From: Kushneria avicenniae
Lineage (GTDB): Bacteria; Pseudomonadota; Gammaproteobacteria; Pseudomonadales; Halomonadaceae
Length of the DNA stretch: 64,000 bases
Reading direction: 5' to 3'
Assembly (NCBI RefSeq): GCF_900112585.1
Contig: NZ_FOLY01000001.1
Span: 1-64,000, forward strand
Part shown: in pieces, positions 1-8,204 of the stretch
Numbering within the stretch: the stretch's first letter is position 1
How the letters are laid out: the number at the start of each line of letters is the position of its first letter
Notes under the pieces: generated by a model
The model's database searches: none
Told to the model about the DNA's origin: nothing
What the model saw: the letters and a program-made list of their open reading frames with translations, nothing else
Program-made: the position numbers and the translations under genes

Positions 1-33
1 GCGCTGATCGGAAAGCTCGTAGCGGCCTGCCAT
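1..33 (-). CDS. Partial N-terminus, probable IS5-type transposase
   Basis: Only the first eleven codons (MAGRYELSDQR) lie inside the window; the gene continues past the left edge. The start is supported by an AGGAG ribosome-binding site eight bases upstream on the minus strand. A start of the form (G)RYELSDxxW is typical of IS5/IS1182-type DDE transposases, which is the only basis for the call. No terminal inverted repeat could be confirmed in the 160 bases before cysQ. It could be another protein, since eleven residues are little evidence. Confidence 0.4.
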   Translation of the reverse strand, partial: MAGRYELSDQR

Positions 34-196
34 GCCAGTCTCCTGTTCGGTGAACAGGGGCAGCGTAGCAGTCATGACTTTTCAGACAGAACCTAAAACC
101 GGTGTTCATCCATTGATGAATGGGAGCTTTACAGGTTCGGCCGCCATCCACCGCCGCGGTATAGTAGTCACTTCATGACGTACAGGAATTGAATCA

Positions 197-1036
197 ATGA
201 CAGCGCTGCTTGAATCTGTGAAAAACATCGCGTGGCAGGCCTGTGATGCCATCATGGACATTTACCAGGGCTCGATAGAGATTACTGATAAGCCTGATCG
301 TAGCCCCTTGACTCAGGCCGACCTGGCGGCGCATCAACTGATCACACGTCAGCTTTCAGAGTTGACGCCTGCATGGCCGATCCTTTCCGAAGAATCAGGT
401 GCCGAAGAAATACAGCATCGACTGTCGTGGTCGACCTTCTGGCTGGTCGACCCTCTGGATGGCACCAAAGAGTTCATTGATCGAAATGGCGAGTTTACGG
501 TCAACATTGCCCTGGTGCACAAGGGCCATCCGATACTTGGCGTGATCGCAGCGCCTGTTTTGAAGACCATGTGGTATGGCACAACAGGTGAGGGCGCATG
601 GCGTCAGCGTCTGGGAGAGGCTGTTGAACCCATAAGGGCTGCTACATGGCAGATCGGGGAGAAACTGCGAGTGGTCGGAAGCCGCTCTCACAGTAGCGAT
701 GAGCTCAAGCACTTATTGGAAATTCTGCCGCCACATCATCTGGAGGGGGTGGGAAGCTCACTCAAGTTCTGTCGTATCGCAGAGGGCGCGGCCGACTGCT
801 ATCCAAGGCCCGGTTCGACATGCGAATGGGACACCGCCGCGGCTCATATCATTCTTGAAGAAGCCGGCGGTACGGTCCTTCAGCTGAACACCTCCACCAT
901 GCAGGTAGAGAAGCCTCTTCAATACAACCAGCGTTCAACGCTGGTCAATCCGGATTTTGTCGCTCTGGGTCGTGGGCTTGAGAAAAGATGGAACCATGAC
1001 GGCTTTTTGAAAGAGACTGGCAGCAAAACACCTTAA
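197..1036 (+). CDS. cysQ: 3'(2'),5'-bisphosphate nucleotidase CysQ
   Basis: A 279-residue inositol-monophosphatase-family protein that removes the 3'-phosphate from PAP/PAPS, recycling the by-product of sulfate assimilation. The metal-binding signature DPLDGTKEF follows an upstream EESG glutamate motif, and the C-terminal WDTAAAHIILEEAGG motif supplies the last metal ligand; all are intact and length is normal. The start has an AGGA site ten bases upstream. It stands alone ahead of the flagellar genes and its 3' end overlaps the -35 box of the putative fliD promoter by three bases. It is not functionally linked to motility and probably marks the left border of the flagellar locus. Confidence 0.95.
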   Translation: MTALLESVKNIAWQACDAIMDIYQGSIEITDKPDRSPLTQADLAAHQLITRQLSELTPAWPILSEESGAEEIQHRLSWSTFWLVDPLDGTKEFIDRNGEFTVNIALVHKGHPILGVIAAPVLKTMWYGTTGEGAWRQRLGEAVEPIRAATWQIGEKLRVVGSRSHSSDELKHLLEILPPHHLEGVGSSLKFCRIAEGAADCYPRPGSTCEWDTAAAHIILEEAGGTVLQLNTSTMQVEKPLQYNQRSTLVNPDFVALGRGLEKRWNHDGFLKETGSKTP

Positions 1037-1060
1037 ATATTTTGCGGTACCTGCCGATAG
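1034..1060 (+). promoter_or_regulatory. Sigma-28 (FliA) promoter of fliD operon
   Basis: TAAA (1034-1037), 15 bases, GCCGATAG (1053-1060). This matches the sigma-28 consensus TAAA-N15-GCCGATAA at all but the last base, with exact spacing, 63 bases before the fliD start. Confidence 0.85.
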
Positions 1061-1123
1061 TGTTTCCGTGAGAACAATGAATCCGCTTTTGCCTGCCAGG
1101 GTTCCCATTCAGGAGTGTGATAA

Positions 1124-2488
1124 ATGGCCATTGAATCACTGGGTGTTGGCTCCAATCTTGACCTTACGTCACTGCTTTCAAATCTAAAATCTGCGGAGCA
1201 GGAAAAGCTTGCACCGATTAGTTCGAAGCTTTCTTCAACCAATGCCAAGCTCTCGGCTTTTGGACAGCTTCAAAGCTCGCTTGAAAGCTTTCAGACCGCC
1301 GCTCAGAAGTTGAACAGCGCCCAGCTTTACGAAGGGTTCGCTACCAAGGTAAGCGGCTCCGCCTTGACCGCCAGTGCAAGCAGTACTGCGGCGGCTGGCA
1401 GTTATGATATCAAGGTCAATTCTCTGGCTACGGCGCAGTCTCTGGCAACCTCTGGACGTGCTGATACAACGAGTACGGTTGGGACAGGTCAGCTCACGAT
1501 CAGTGTTGGTGACAAGTCGACACCCATTGATATAGAGGATGGATCGTTAAGCGGTATTCGCGATGCGATCAATAAGGCTGATGCTGGCGTGAAAGCCTCT
1601 ATTGTCAATGATGGCAGTGGGACACCCTATCGTCTGGTATTGAGCTCCGAGACGACAGGTGCTGCTTCCGCCATGTCCTTTGACAGCGATAACAGTGAAC
1701 TCAGTGCGCTCTTTTCCGGGACGACCGAAACGGTACCCGCCGCGGATGCCTCCCTGACGGTGAATGGTCTTGCCATTACCAGTGCGTCCAATACCGTCGA
1801 AGAAGCCATTCAGGGGGTCACCCTTAACCTTGCAGAAACTACCGCTGAGGGCGCTTCAACAAAACTGACGGTCAGTCAGGATACTGAAAGTGTCAAAACG
1901 GCCGTACAGGACTTTGTAAAAGTTTATAACTCATTGGTTGACAGGATTAACTCGCTCACCAAGGTCAGTGGTGAGGGCGATAGTGTCAAGGGTGCCGCGC
2001 TGACGGGAAACAGCACTGTACGCTCCGTTCAAAGCACGCTACGCAATGTCATGAGCAGCGCTGTGAACGGCGAAGGCATGAATTACCTTTTTGAGGCCGG
2101 TATCAGTTTCAGCAGTGATATCAGTAAGCAGGGCAAGCTTGAAATCAGCGATGAGAAAAAACTCGATGATGCACTGGCCAACAATCTTGATGGGTTGAAA
2201 GGGCTGCTGGCAGGAGATGGCAAAACCGGTATAGCGTCCAGGCTCGATACCAGCATTACCCAGATGCTGACCAATAACGGCGCTGTTGCTAGTGCCAAGT
2301 CGGGCCTTGAAAGCTCGGTCAAAAGCCTGGAAGCCCGTAGCGAGCGGATGAAGGATACTATTGATACAACGGTTGAGCGCTATAAAAAGCAGTTTCAGCA
2401 GCTCGATTCGCTAATGTCAAAAATTAACAACACGCAGTCCTATCTCACCCAGCAATTTGAAGCTCTTAACGGTGCTTCGAAAAACTAA
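1124..2488 (+). CDS. fliD: Flagellar filament cap protein FliD (HAP2)
   Basis: A 454-residue FliD that forms the cap at the filament tip and guides flagellin folding as subunits emerge. The N-terminus (AIESLGVGSNLDLTSLLSNL) is the standard FliD_N start; the middle carries the FliD_C core. The C-terminal 100 residues are heptad-like (SGLESSVKSLEARSERMKDT), as expected for the coiled-coil leg. An AGGAG site precedes the ATG. It is first in a five-gene run with fliS, fliT and two export-related genes and is preceded by a near-consensus sigma-28 promoter, fitting late (class 3) expression. No signal peptide is expected because it leaves through the flagellar export channel. Confidence 0.96.
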   Translation: MAIESLGVGSNLDLTSLLSNLKSAEQEKLAPISSKLSSTNAKLSAFGQLQSSLESFQTAAQKLNSAQLYEGFATKVSGSALTASASSTAAAGSYDIKVNSLATAQSLATSGRADTTSTVGTGQLTISVGDKSTPIDIEDGSLSGIRDAINKADAGVKASIVNDGSGTPYRLVLSSETTGAASAMSFDSDNSELSALFSGTTETVPAADASLTVNGLAITSASNTVEEAIQGVTLNLAETTAEGASTKLTVSQDTESVKTAVQDFVKVYNSLVDRINSLTKVSGEGDSVKGAALTGNSTVRSVQSTLRNVMSSAVNGEGMNYLFEAGISFSSDISKQGKLEISDEKKLDDALANNLDGLKGLLAGDGKTGIASRLDTSITQMLTNNGAVASAKSGLESSVKSLEARSERMKDTIDTTVERYKKQFQQLDSLMSKINNTQSYLTQQFEALNGASKN

Positions 2489-2514
2489 CCGTTTCATAGC
2501 GGCGGATACCAATC

Positions 2515-2928
2515 ATGTATGCACAAAAAGGGGCAAGCACCTACGCGTCGGTGGGTGTAGAGACAGGCGTCATGAGCGCATCACCTCATCAACTGATCGT
2601 CATGCTGTTCGATGGCGCCATGGCCGCCATCTTCAAAGCCAAATGGGCCATGGATCACAACGATGTTGCCGGTCGGGGCATGGCCATTTCAAAGGCCATC
2701 GATATCATTGATGGCGGGCTGCGCGCGAGTCTTGACATGACGCGTGGTGGCGAGCTGGCAGAGCGTCTGTCGTCGCTTTATGAATACATGTCACGCTCCC
2801 TGTTGAAGGCCAACGTGTCGAGTGACAGGGCACTGCTTGAGCATGTCGAAAATCTTTTGGGCGACATCGCAGGGGCCTGGAAGGAAATTGGCCCGAATGT
2901 ACAGCAACCTGCTGCTTCCCGGGGCTGA
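2515..2928 (+). CDS. fliS: Flagellin export chaperone FliS
   Basis: A 137-residue helical chaperone that binds the disordered C-terminus of flagellin in the cytoplasm and delivers it to the export gate. The N-terminal MYAQKGASTYASVGVETGVM and the segment SPHQLIVMLFDGAMAAI are the conserved FliS signature. Length is typical. It lies 26 bases after fliD and its stop codon is one base before the fliT start, so fliD-fliS-fliT are probably cotranscribed. Two flagellins of different type are encoded in this window; whether FliS serves both is not visible. Confidence 0.95.
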   Translation: MYAQKGASTYASVGVETGVMSASPHQLIVMLFDGAMAAIFKAKWAMDHNDVAGRGMAISKAIDIIDGGLRASLDMTRGGELAERLSSLYEYMSRSLLKANVSSDRALLEHVENLLGDIAGAWKEIGPNVQQPAASRG

Positions 2929-2929
2929 C

Positions 2930-3277
2930 ATGGAAGAAAGACGTGCTCGGATCATTCATGGTTATGAGCGAGCTCTGGAACTGAGCCGCGAAATGCTTGG
3001 GCATGCTGATGCCGGTCAATGGGAACAGCTCATTGCGCTCGAGCATGACTATCTACATGAAATTGATCGTTTGAGAACACAGGATACGATCACGCTGGAC
3101 AGTGATCGTCAGGCGCATAAAAAAGAGATTCTGTCGCAGCTTCTGACAAACGATCAGCGGTTACACTCTCTGCTGCAGCAAAGGCTTGCCGATCTGGGGC
3201 AACAGATTGGCAAGGGGCGGGTGCAGCAGCAGGTCAGTCTTGCCTATGGTGCAACATCAGCCCCGCTGGGGGAATAA
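2930..3277 (+). CDS. fliT: FliT-like FliD chaperone
   Basis: A 115-residue, mostly helical and charged protein in the position of fliT, directly after fliS. FliT holds FliD before export and, when free, inhibits FlhDC. Identification relies on gene order, size and helical character (ERRARIIHGYERALELSREM; later LLTNDQRLHSLLQQRLADLG); primary sequence of FliT is poorly conserved. The ATG at 2930 is chosen because it starts one base after the fliS stop; the reading frame stays open upstream to 2822, but that part overlaps fliS and looks non-native. Confidence 0.75.
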   Translation: MEERRARIIHGYERALELSREMLGHADAGQWEQLIALEHDYLHEIDRLRTQDTITLDSDRQAHKKEILSQLLTNDQRLHSLLQQRLADLGQQIGKGRVQQQVSLAYGATSAPLGE

Positions 3278-3279
3278 TC

Positions 3280-4359
3280 ATGAGTACGATCACGCCACTG
3301 CTGGATACCTTGCTCCATAACGTTCTGGGGCGTCGGGCAGATCTGGATCGGGTGGCTTCAAGGCAGCCCGATTTGCCATTGGGTGGCGTGACCTATACCC
3401 CGGCTGTGCGGCATGGCACCTCCGATACTCCCGATGAAACCCTCAGGCGTCACCACCAGGACACTACCGCCAAAAGCAGTGCTTCTGACAAGACTTCTGT
3501 TCAGGTGGTCAATTCCGACCGCGGTAGCATGCTGGAGAGTCGGGCGGCAGAAACGACTTCCCGATCTTCCACAACGCATTTCAGCGCCGAAGCCAGAGCC
3601 ATATCCCGGATTCTGGAGAAGTTTCCAGCTTCTGCCCCGGTCATCAGTACCAGCACCGTCATGTTACCGGCCGGGCGTGCGCCCGAGGTTGCTGTACTTG
3701 CAGCCACACTGGCAGGTCAAATCAGGTATAGCGGTCTTTTTTATGAGTCACATCTGCGTCAATGGCTTGTAGGCCAGCATGATCAGCAAGCGTTGATGAA
3801 GGAGCCGCAAAACAGGCCTGTCGCGCCATCCGCGACCGGAGCTCGGTTGCCTCTGGGTGCCGGGGGGCAGGAGCCCTTGATGCTGGCCACGCGCGAACGG
3901 GCTGCAGTGCCTTCGGGCGATAGTACATCACCTCAGACTCAGTCAGGAAATGCAGCTTCCATGAGCCCGGCCCAGGATGATCTTCAGAGCATTCTTCGCC
4001 ATCAGCTGGAGCTCATGACCCACTCGCTGGTTCGTTGGGAAGGATTTCTAACGCCTCAGGTGCCTGTGCATTGGGAAATCGAGCAGGGCCCCGAGACAGC
4101 GATTGATGACAATGAGTCATCGCGTGTCTGGCGTTCAAGGTTGAAACTGTCATTGCCGGAGCTGGGACCTGTTGATCTGGAAGTCAGCCTGCAGAACAAA
4201 ACCATCAGTATCAATGGCAGCGTAGAGGGCCCTTATCTCGCATGGATGACCATCCAGGGGCGTCATCTTGACGAACGCATGGCCGGGGCCGGGCTTCAAT
4301 TGGCCGCACTGCATTTCTCGCCTCAAAATCGGGATGGCCATGGCGAGGAAGCCATATGA
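3280..4359 (+). CDS. FliK-like protein with hook-length-control C-terminal domain
   Basis: A 359-residue protein with a low-complexity, Ser/Thr/Ala-rich N-terminal half and a compact C-terminal part (about residues 275-350: LKLSLPELGPVDLEVSLQNK followed by a beta/alpha pattern). That part resembles the flg_hook domain of FliK, where 'LGPVDLEVSL' corresponds to 'LGPLSISLKM' in the true FliK at 37729-39171. A GGGGGA site precedes the ATG, and the gene ends in a 4-nt ATGA overlap with the FlhB-domain gene downstream. Pairs of a FliK-like protein and a free FlhB C-domain are known next to flagellar genes in other proteobacteria, but their role is unclear. It is not needed as the main ruler, which is present elsewhere. 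Confidence 0.65.
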   Translation: MSTITPLLDTLLHNVLGRRADLDRVASRQPDLPLGGVTYTPAVRHGTSDTPDETLRRHHQDTTAKSSASDKTSVQVVNSDRGSMLESRAAETTSRSSTTHFSAEARAISRILEKFPASAPVISTSTVMLPAGRAPEVAVLAATLAGQIRYSGLFYESHLRQWLVGQHDQQALMKEPQNRPVAPSATGARLPLGAGGQEPLMLATRERAAVPSGDSTSPQTQSGNAASMSPAQDDLQSILRHQLELMTHSLVRWEGFLTPQVPVHWEIEQGPETAIDDNESSRVWRSRLKLSLPELGPVDLEVSLQNKTISINGSVEGPYLAWMTIQGRHLDERMAGAGLQLAALHFSPQNRDGHGEEAI

Positions 4360-4643
4360 CCACATCTGACGACCAGTCGTTCGATCGCCAACGCGCGGTG
4401 GCCATAGCGCATGATGCCAATGAGGCGCCTCGTGTGGTGGCCAAGGGATATGGCACGACAGCTGATGCCATTATAGAAAAGGCTCAGGCAAGCGGTGTTT
4501 ATGTCCATCAGTCTGCCGAGCTGGTCAATCTTTTGTTGCATGTCGATCTCGATGATCACATTCCACAGGAGCTTTATCTGGCACTCGCAGAGCTTTTGTG
4601 CTGGATACACGAGCTCGAGCAGGATGTCGCCTCCCTGCGTTGA
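4356..4643 (+). CDS. Stand-alone FlhB C-terminal (export switch) domain protein
   Basis: A 95-residue cytoplasmic protein homologous to the C-terminal half of FlhB/YscU without the membrane part. Residues 10-60 (AVAIAHDANEAPRVVAKGYG, then the alpha/beta core ending in the LALAELLCWIHELE helix) align with the FlhB segment APRVVAKG...AALYTAVAEVLAWVYQ. The NPTH autocleavage site of FlhB is absent; the protein starts after it. Similar proteins (YlqH/FlhX-type) can replace the cleaved FlhB C-fragment in some bacteria. It is translationally coupled to the FliK-like gene, which suggests the two products interact as FliK and FlhB do. Confidence 0.82.
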   Translation: MTTSDDQSFDRQRAVAIAHDANEAPRVVAKGYGTTADAIIEKAQASGVYVHQSAELVNLLLHVDLDDHIPQELYLALAELLCWIHELEQDVASLR

Positions 4644-4704
4644 TGCGCAACGTAACCTTTTTGTAACCCATGGATACAATAAAATCTTTCTGAACCAACG
4701 AAAT

Positions 4705-4726
4705 AGGCCCCATAGTGGGCCTTTTT
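4705..4726 (+). terminator. Rho-independent terminator after the fliD operon
   Basis: AGGCCC (4705-4710), six-base loop, GGGCCT (4717-4722) followed by TTTTT. It closes the fliD-fliS-fliT operon and separates it from flhDC. Confidence 0.8.
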
Positions 4727-4996
4727 CGTCTAATGCTGATTTTATTAGTTAATTTATCTGCTACTTTCTTAGTGGAGGGTATGAGAAAACATTGTTTTAA
4801 AACTAATTAAAAAAAAGGTTGTGGTATGAAAGTATGATGTGTCAATATTGCAGAAAGTAACGGGGCGTTACATTTTGAGGTGCGAATGTCGACCCGCTTT
4901 GTAATGACCTGTCGCGTCAAAGGGTCAAGAGCGTGAACAATCGCCGCTGCATCTGTCGCGAACAGGAACAAAATTTCGAGACGAGGGGAAGGGAAC
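4727..4996 (+). promoter_or_regulatory. flhDC upstream regulatory region
   Basis: A 270-base gap upstream of the master operon. The first 90 bases are strongly A/T-rich (for example AAAACTAATTAAAAAAAAGG near 4797-4815), as expected for a promoter controlled by nucleoid proteins and global regulators. No individual operator could be assigned with confidence. Confidence 0.4.
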
Positions 4997-5347
4997 ATGA
5001 CTACGAGCCATCTGCTGGATGATATTCGCAACGTCAATCTGTCTTATCTGCTTCTGGTACAGCGTCTTTTGAACGAAGACCGCTCATCGGCCATGTTCAG
5101 ACTGAAACTGAACGAGCAGATGGCGGATACTCTTGCATCGTTACCCATTTCCCAGCTTGCCAAGCTCGCCAATTCCAATCAGCTGCTGTGCCATTTTGCA
5201 CTGGGTGATCCGGCTCAGCTTGCCTCGCTGACAACGCAGCAGCGTGAAGACGATCTCAAACGTACCCATGCCGCCATTCTGCTGGCAGGCAGCATGCATG
5301 AAGAGGAGGAGGTGGTGCTGAAAAAGGGGCATCACCATGGCCGATAA
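4997..5347 (+). CDS. flhD: Flagellar master transcriptional regulator subunit FlhD
   Basis: A 116-residue FlhD; with FlhC it forms the D4C2 complex that activates class 2 flagellar promoters with sigma-70. The N-terminal half ([20 protein letters not shown], then ...[17 protein letters not shown]) is the conserved dimer/helical core, and length equals the enteric protein. An AAGGGAAC site precedes the ATG. The end overlaps flhC by 11 bases, so the two are translationally coupled. Presence of flhDC shows that this flagellar system is of the enteric/peritrichous regulatory type rather than the sigma-54 FleQ/FlrA type. Confidence 0.96.
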   Translation: MTTSHLLDDIRNVNLSYLLLVQRLLNEDRSSAMFRLKLNEQMADTLASLPISQLAKLANSNQLLCHFALGDPAQLASLTTQQREDDLKRTHAAILLAGSMHEEEEVVLKKGHHHGR

Positions 5348-5903
5348 GAGTGTCATCAACGAGGTTCGAGATATTCAACTGGCGATCGAGCTGATCGAGC
5401 TCGGAGCCAGATTGCAGGTACTTGAAACCGAAACCGATCTCTCTCGTGGGCGACTGATTCGTCTTTACAAGGAAGTGCGCGGCGTTTCACCGCCGAAAGG
5501 CATGCTGCCGTTTTCAACAGACTGGTTTATTACCTGGCTTCCCAATATTCATTCGTCACTTTTTTACAATATTTATCTGTCTCTGCGGGAAAAAAGCAGC
5601 TGTGATCGTATGGAGGCCATCATCAAGGCCTACCGGCTCTATTTTGAGCAGATTTCCATGCTTGAAGATGGTGAGGCGGTACTGGGTCTGACCCGGGCAT
5701 GGACGCTGGTACGCTTTTTTGAAAGTGACATGATGCAGCTTTCCTCGTGTACTTCATGTAGTGGCAGGTTTGTTAACCACGCACACAGCCTTGATCAGGA
5801 TTTTGTCTGCGGCATCTGTCAGCCTCCCTCACGAGCCGGAAAAACGCGCCGGGCTGCTGAAAGGGAGCGTATCCGCAAGGAAAGCGGCGGGTCGCAATAC
5901 TAG
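5337..5903 (+). CDS. flhC: Flagellar master transcriptional regulator subunit FlhC
   Basis: A 188-residue FlhC, the DNA-contacting partner of FlhD. The four zinc ligands are visible as C138, C141, C158 and C161 (SSCTSC ... FVCGIC), one position off the enteric numbering, so the zinc site is intact. The ATG overlaps the last 11 bases of flhD. The C-terminal 25 residues are basic ([20 protein letters not shown]). A strong terminator follows 90 bases downstream, so flhDC is a stand-alone operon. Confidence 0.96.
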   Translation: MADKSVINEVRDIQLAIELIELGARLQVLETETDLSRGRLIRLYKEVRGVSPPKGMLPFSTDWFITWLPNIHSSLFYNIYLSLREKSSCDRMEAIIKAYRLYFEQISMLEDGEAVLGLTRAWTLVRFFESDMMQLSSCTSCSGRFVNHAHSLDQDFVCGICQPPSRAGKTRRAAERERIRKESGGSQY

Positions 5904-5991
5904 CCTGTTTTTAAAGCGAGTCTTTTTTGAAAGCACTGTTATCGACGGCCCTGCTGTAGACAGTCCCGTTTTTGCCATGACTTTTCTCTCG

Positions 5992-6021
5992 CCCCGAAGG
6001 CTTTCGCCTTTGGGGTTTTTT
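5992..6021 (+). terminator. Rho-independent terminator after flhDC
   Basis: CCCCGAAGGC (5992-6001), TTTC loop, GCCTTTGGGG (6006-6015), with one G-T pair in the stem, followed by six T residues. Between it and motA (6022-6265) only a candidate promoter was recognised. Confidence 0.9.
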
Positions 6022-6206
6022 ATGTGTTGCCCAGCGATGGCCTGCTGGATTTCAAAAAAGAAAAATGACCCCTTTTTCGAAAGCTAGTCCTGCCTTTGAC
6101 CTGCCATGAAAGTCGTTAATGTTGCAGACATTATCCTGCTGCCCGAATCGATAAAATCGAAGAAGGCATGCCGCTTTTTCCCCGATGAATCTGATGGTAT
6201 GGGCGC

Positions 6207-6233
6207 TCAAGCCGGGCCACTTTCGGCCGATGT
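6207..6233 (+). promoter_or_regulatory. Candidate sigma-28 promoter of motAB-cheAW
   Basis: TCAA (6207-6210), exactly 15 bases, GCCGATGT (6226-6233), 32 bases before the motA GTG. The -10 box differs from GCCGATAA at the last two bases and the -35 at one. Position and spacing fit class 3 expression of the motor and chemotaxis operon. Confidence 0.55.
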
Positions 6234-6265
6234 TATCTCCAGATTCTGAATACTGAGGAATTACC

Positions 6266-7147
6266 GTGCTTATATTATTTGGGTATGTTGCTGTTGTTGC
6301 CTCGGTAATCGGGGGGTACATGATGGTGGGCGGGCACCTGGCTGTGCTGCTGCAACCAGCCGAGGTTGTCATCATCTGTGGTGCTGCCCTGGGAGCTTTT
6401 ATTGCCAGTAACAATGGCAAGTCCATCAAGGCCACGTTGCGTGTTGTTCCAAAGCTCAAGGGAAGCGTCAAGTACAACAAGGAGCTTTTCATGGAGCTCA
6501 TGGCGCTTTTATACCTTCTGCTGGCCAAGGGCCGTCAGGAGGGAATGATGGCACTTGAGCGCGATGTGGAGTCTCCCTCGGAAAGTCCGCTGTTCACGCG
6601 CTACCCCAAGCTGATGGCGGACCCGTTGTTGATGGAGTTTCTAACGGATTATCTGCGCTTGATGATCAGCGGCAACATGGATGCCTTTGAAATCGAATCC
6701 CTGATGGATCATGAAATCGAGACCTTTCAGCATGAAGCTGAAATTCCCGCCAACAGCATTGCAGGCGTAGGGGACGGTCTGCCGGCATTTGGCATCGTGG
6801 CTGCGGTCATGGGGGTTGTCCACGCACTGGGCGCCGAAGGGTTGTCGCCTGAAGAGGTCGGACCGCTGATTGCACACGCTCTGGTGGGCACCTTTCTCGG
6901 CATCCTGCTGGCCTACGGCTTTGTGACGCCACTGGCAACGCACATTCGCCATCAGATTAGTGAAGTCGAAAAGATGCTGCAGTGCATCAAGGTCACGCTC
7001 CTGGCCAATCTTAATGGCTATGCGCCGCCGATCGCGGTCGAGTTTGGACGCAAGGCGCTTTATTCAAGCGAGCGTCCCAGCTTCAACGAGCTTGAAGAGC
7101 ATGTTCGCAGCGTTCGTTCACAGCCCAGCGGTAACGGACAGGGTTAA
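6266..7147 (+). CDS. motA: Flagellar motor stator protein MotA
   Basis: A 293-residue integral membrane protein; with MotB it forms the proton (or sodium) channel that drives rotation. Four hydrophobic segments are visible: two near the N-terminus (LFGYVAVVASVIGGYMMVGG, VVIICGAALGAFIA) and two after residue 165 (GIVAAVMGVVHALG, LVGTFLGILLAYGFV). The large cytoplasmic loop with charged residues that contact FliG lies between. The start is GTG with a TGAGGA site seven bases upstream. motB follows after 3 bases and cheA/cheW continue the operon. Confidence 0.96.
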   Translation: MLILFGYVAVVASVIGGYMMVGGHLAVLLQPAEVVIICGAALGAFIASNNGKSIKATLRVVPKLKGSVKYNKELFMELMALLYLLLAKGRQEGMMALERDVESPSESPLFTRYPKLMADPLLMEFLTDYLRLMISGNMDAFEIESLMDHEIETFQHEAEIPANSIAGVGDGLPAFGIVAAVMGVVHALGAEGLSPEEVGPLIAHALVGTFLGILLAYGFVTPLATHIRHQISEVEKMLQCIKVTLLANLNGYAPPIAVEFGRKALYSSERPSFNELEEHVRSVRSQPSGNGQG

Positions 7148-7150
7148 ACC

Positions 7151-8098
7151 ATGAGCCAGCATCGTCGCCCCATTGTCGTACGTCGCAAGAAGGCTGCCAG
7201 CCATCACGGCTCACATGGCAGCTGGAAGATTGCCTATGCCGATTTCATGACGGCCATGATGGCCTTCTTTCTGGTCATGTGGCTTCTGGCAGGGACTTCC
7301 AAGGCCGAGTTCGAGCAGATCAGCGAATACTTCCGCACGCCGCTCAAGGTGGCGCTGGCGGGGGGTGATCGTAACTCGGCCAGCAACAGTGCCATTCCGG
7401 GCGGCGGCGATGATGTCATGCACACGGATGGCGAGCGCTCTCGCATTACCATTGAGCAGAACAGTGGCATGGCCGCTGACATGTCAGCGCTCAGCAGGCT
7501 CAAGGCCCGGCTTGAGGCGCTGATGCAGGAAGATCCTGCCCTGCGGGATCTGCGTTCACAGATGCGGTTGGACCTGACGCCCGAAGGGCTTCGAATCCAG
7601 CTCGTCGACAGCCAGCGCCGACCGATGTTCGAGGTGGGAAGTGCCCGCGTGGCGCCCTATATGCACCGCATACTTACGGCCATTGCGCCCCTGCTCAATG
7701 AGCTTCCCAACAAGCTGACCCTGTCCGGACATACGGATGACCTGCCGTTCGCGGCCGGCCTCAGAGGGTACAGTAACTGGGAGCTCTCGGCGGATCGGGC
7801 CAATGCCTCACGGCGCGAGCTTGTGGCAGGCGGACTGGAGCCCGAGAAACTGCTTCGAGTCATTGGCATGGCAGACACGATGAACATGCCCGGTGAGGAA
7901 GATAGCGCGCTCAACCGTCGGATCAGCATCCTGGTACTCAACAGTCGTGCGCAGAAGATGATGGAGCAGGAAAACATGGCACCCGGCACACCGGCTGTCA
8001 TCGACAGTGATCAGCCGCCGGCTTCGATTGATGCGCTGACCCGGGATGGAAGCAGCACCACGAACGCTGCCGGGTCCGAACAGGTGGCTGCACAATGA
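7151..8098 (+). CDS. motB: Flagellar motor stator protein MotB
   Basis: A 315-residue stator protein. A short basic cytoplasmic start is followed by a single membrane helix carrying the ion-binding aspartate (D31 in WKIAYADFMTAMMAFFLVMW). A plug region follows, then a periplasmic OmpA-like peptidoglycan-binding domain (LTLSGHTDDLPF ... YSNWELSADRANASRREL). The invariant Asp and peptidoglycan motif are intact. The tail is Ala/Ser/Pro-rich. The last 18 bases, including the stop codon, are perfectly repeated immediately downstream; see the repeat entry. Ion type (H+ or Na+) cannot be decided from sequence here. Confidence 0.96.
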   Translation: MSQHRRPIVVRRKKAASHHGSHGSWKIAYADFMTAMMAFFLVMWLLAGTSKAEFEQISEYFRTPLKVALAGGDRNSASNSAIPGGGDDVMHTDGERSRITIEQNSGMAADMSALSRLKARLEALMQEDPALRDLRSQMRLDLTPEGLRIQLVDSQRRPMFEVGSARVAPYMHRILTAIAPLLNELPNKLTLSGHTDDLPFAAGLRGYSNWELSADRANASRRELVAGGLEPEKLLRVIGMADTMNMPGEEDSALNRRISILVLNSRAQKMMEQENMAPGTPAVIDSDQPPASIDALTRDGSSTTNAAGSEQVAAQ

Positions 8099-8116
8099 CA
8101 GGTGGCTGCACAATGA
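8081..8116 (+). repeat. Perfect 18-bp tandem duplication over the motB stop codon
   Basis: CAGGTGGCTGCACAATGA occurs at 8081-8098 and again, without a gap, at 8099-8116. Each unit ends in the motB stop codon TGA. Because the stop is in the first copy, the duplication does not change the protein. It looks like a recent slippage or duplication event. Confidence 0.97.
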
Positions 8117-8204
8117 ACGGCAGGTCGGCAGGTTTTGATAACACATTCGCGTGCGCTCGACTCGGGCGCTGGGACGAATCCAGAAGCAGGGCAGGGCATC
8201 AGTC

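Noticed and set aside
2822-2929. Longer form of the FliT-like protein starting at 2822
   Set aside because: The extra 36 residues lie inside fliS in another frame and have no chaperone character.
8151-8204. Longer CheA starting at the GTG at 8151
   Set aside because: The added residues lack homology and there is no ribosome-binding site; the GTG at 8205 places the phospho-histidine at its usual position 48.
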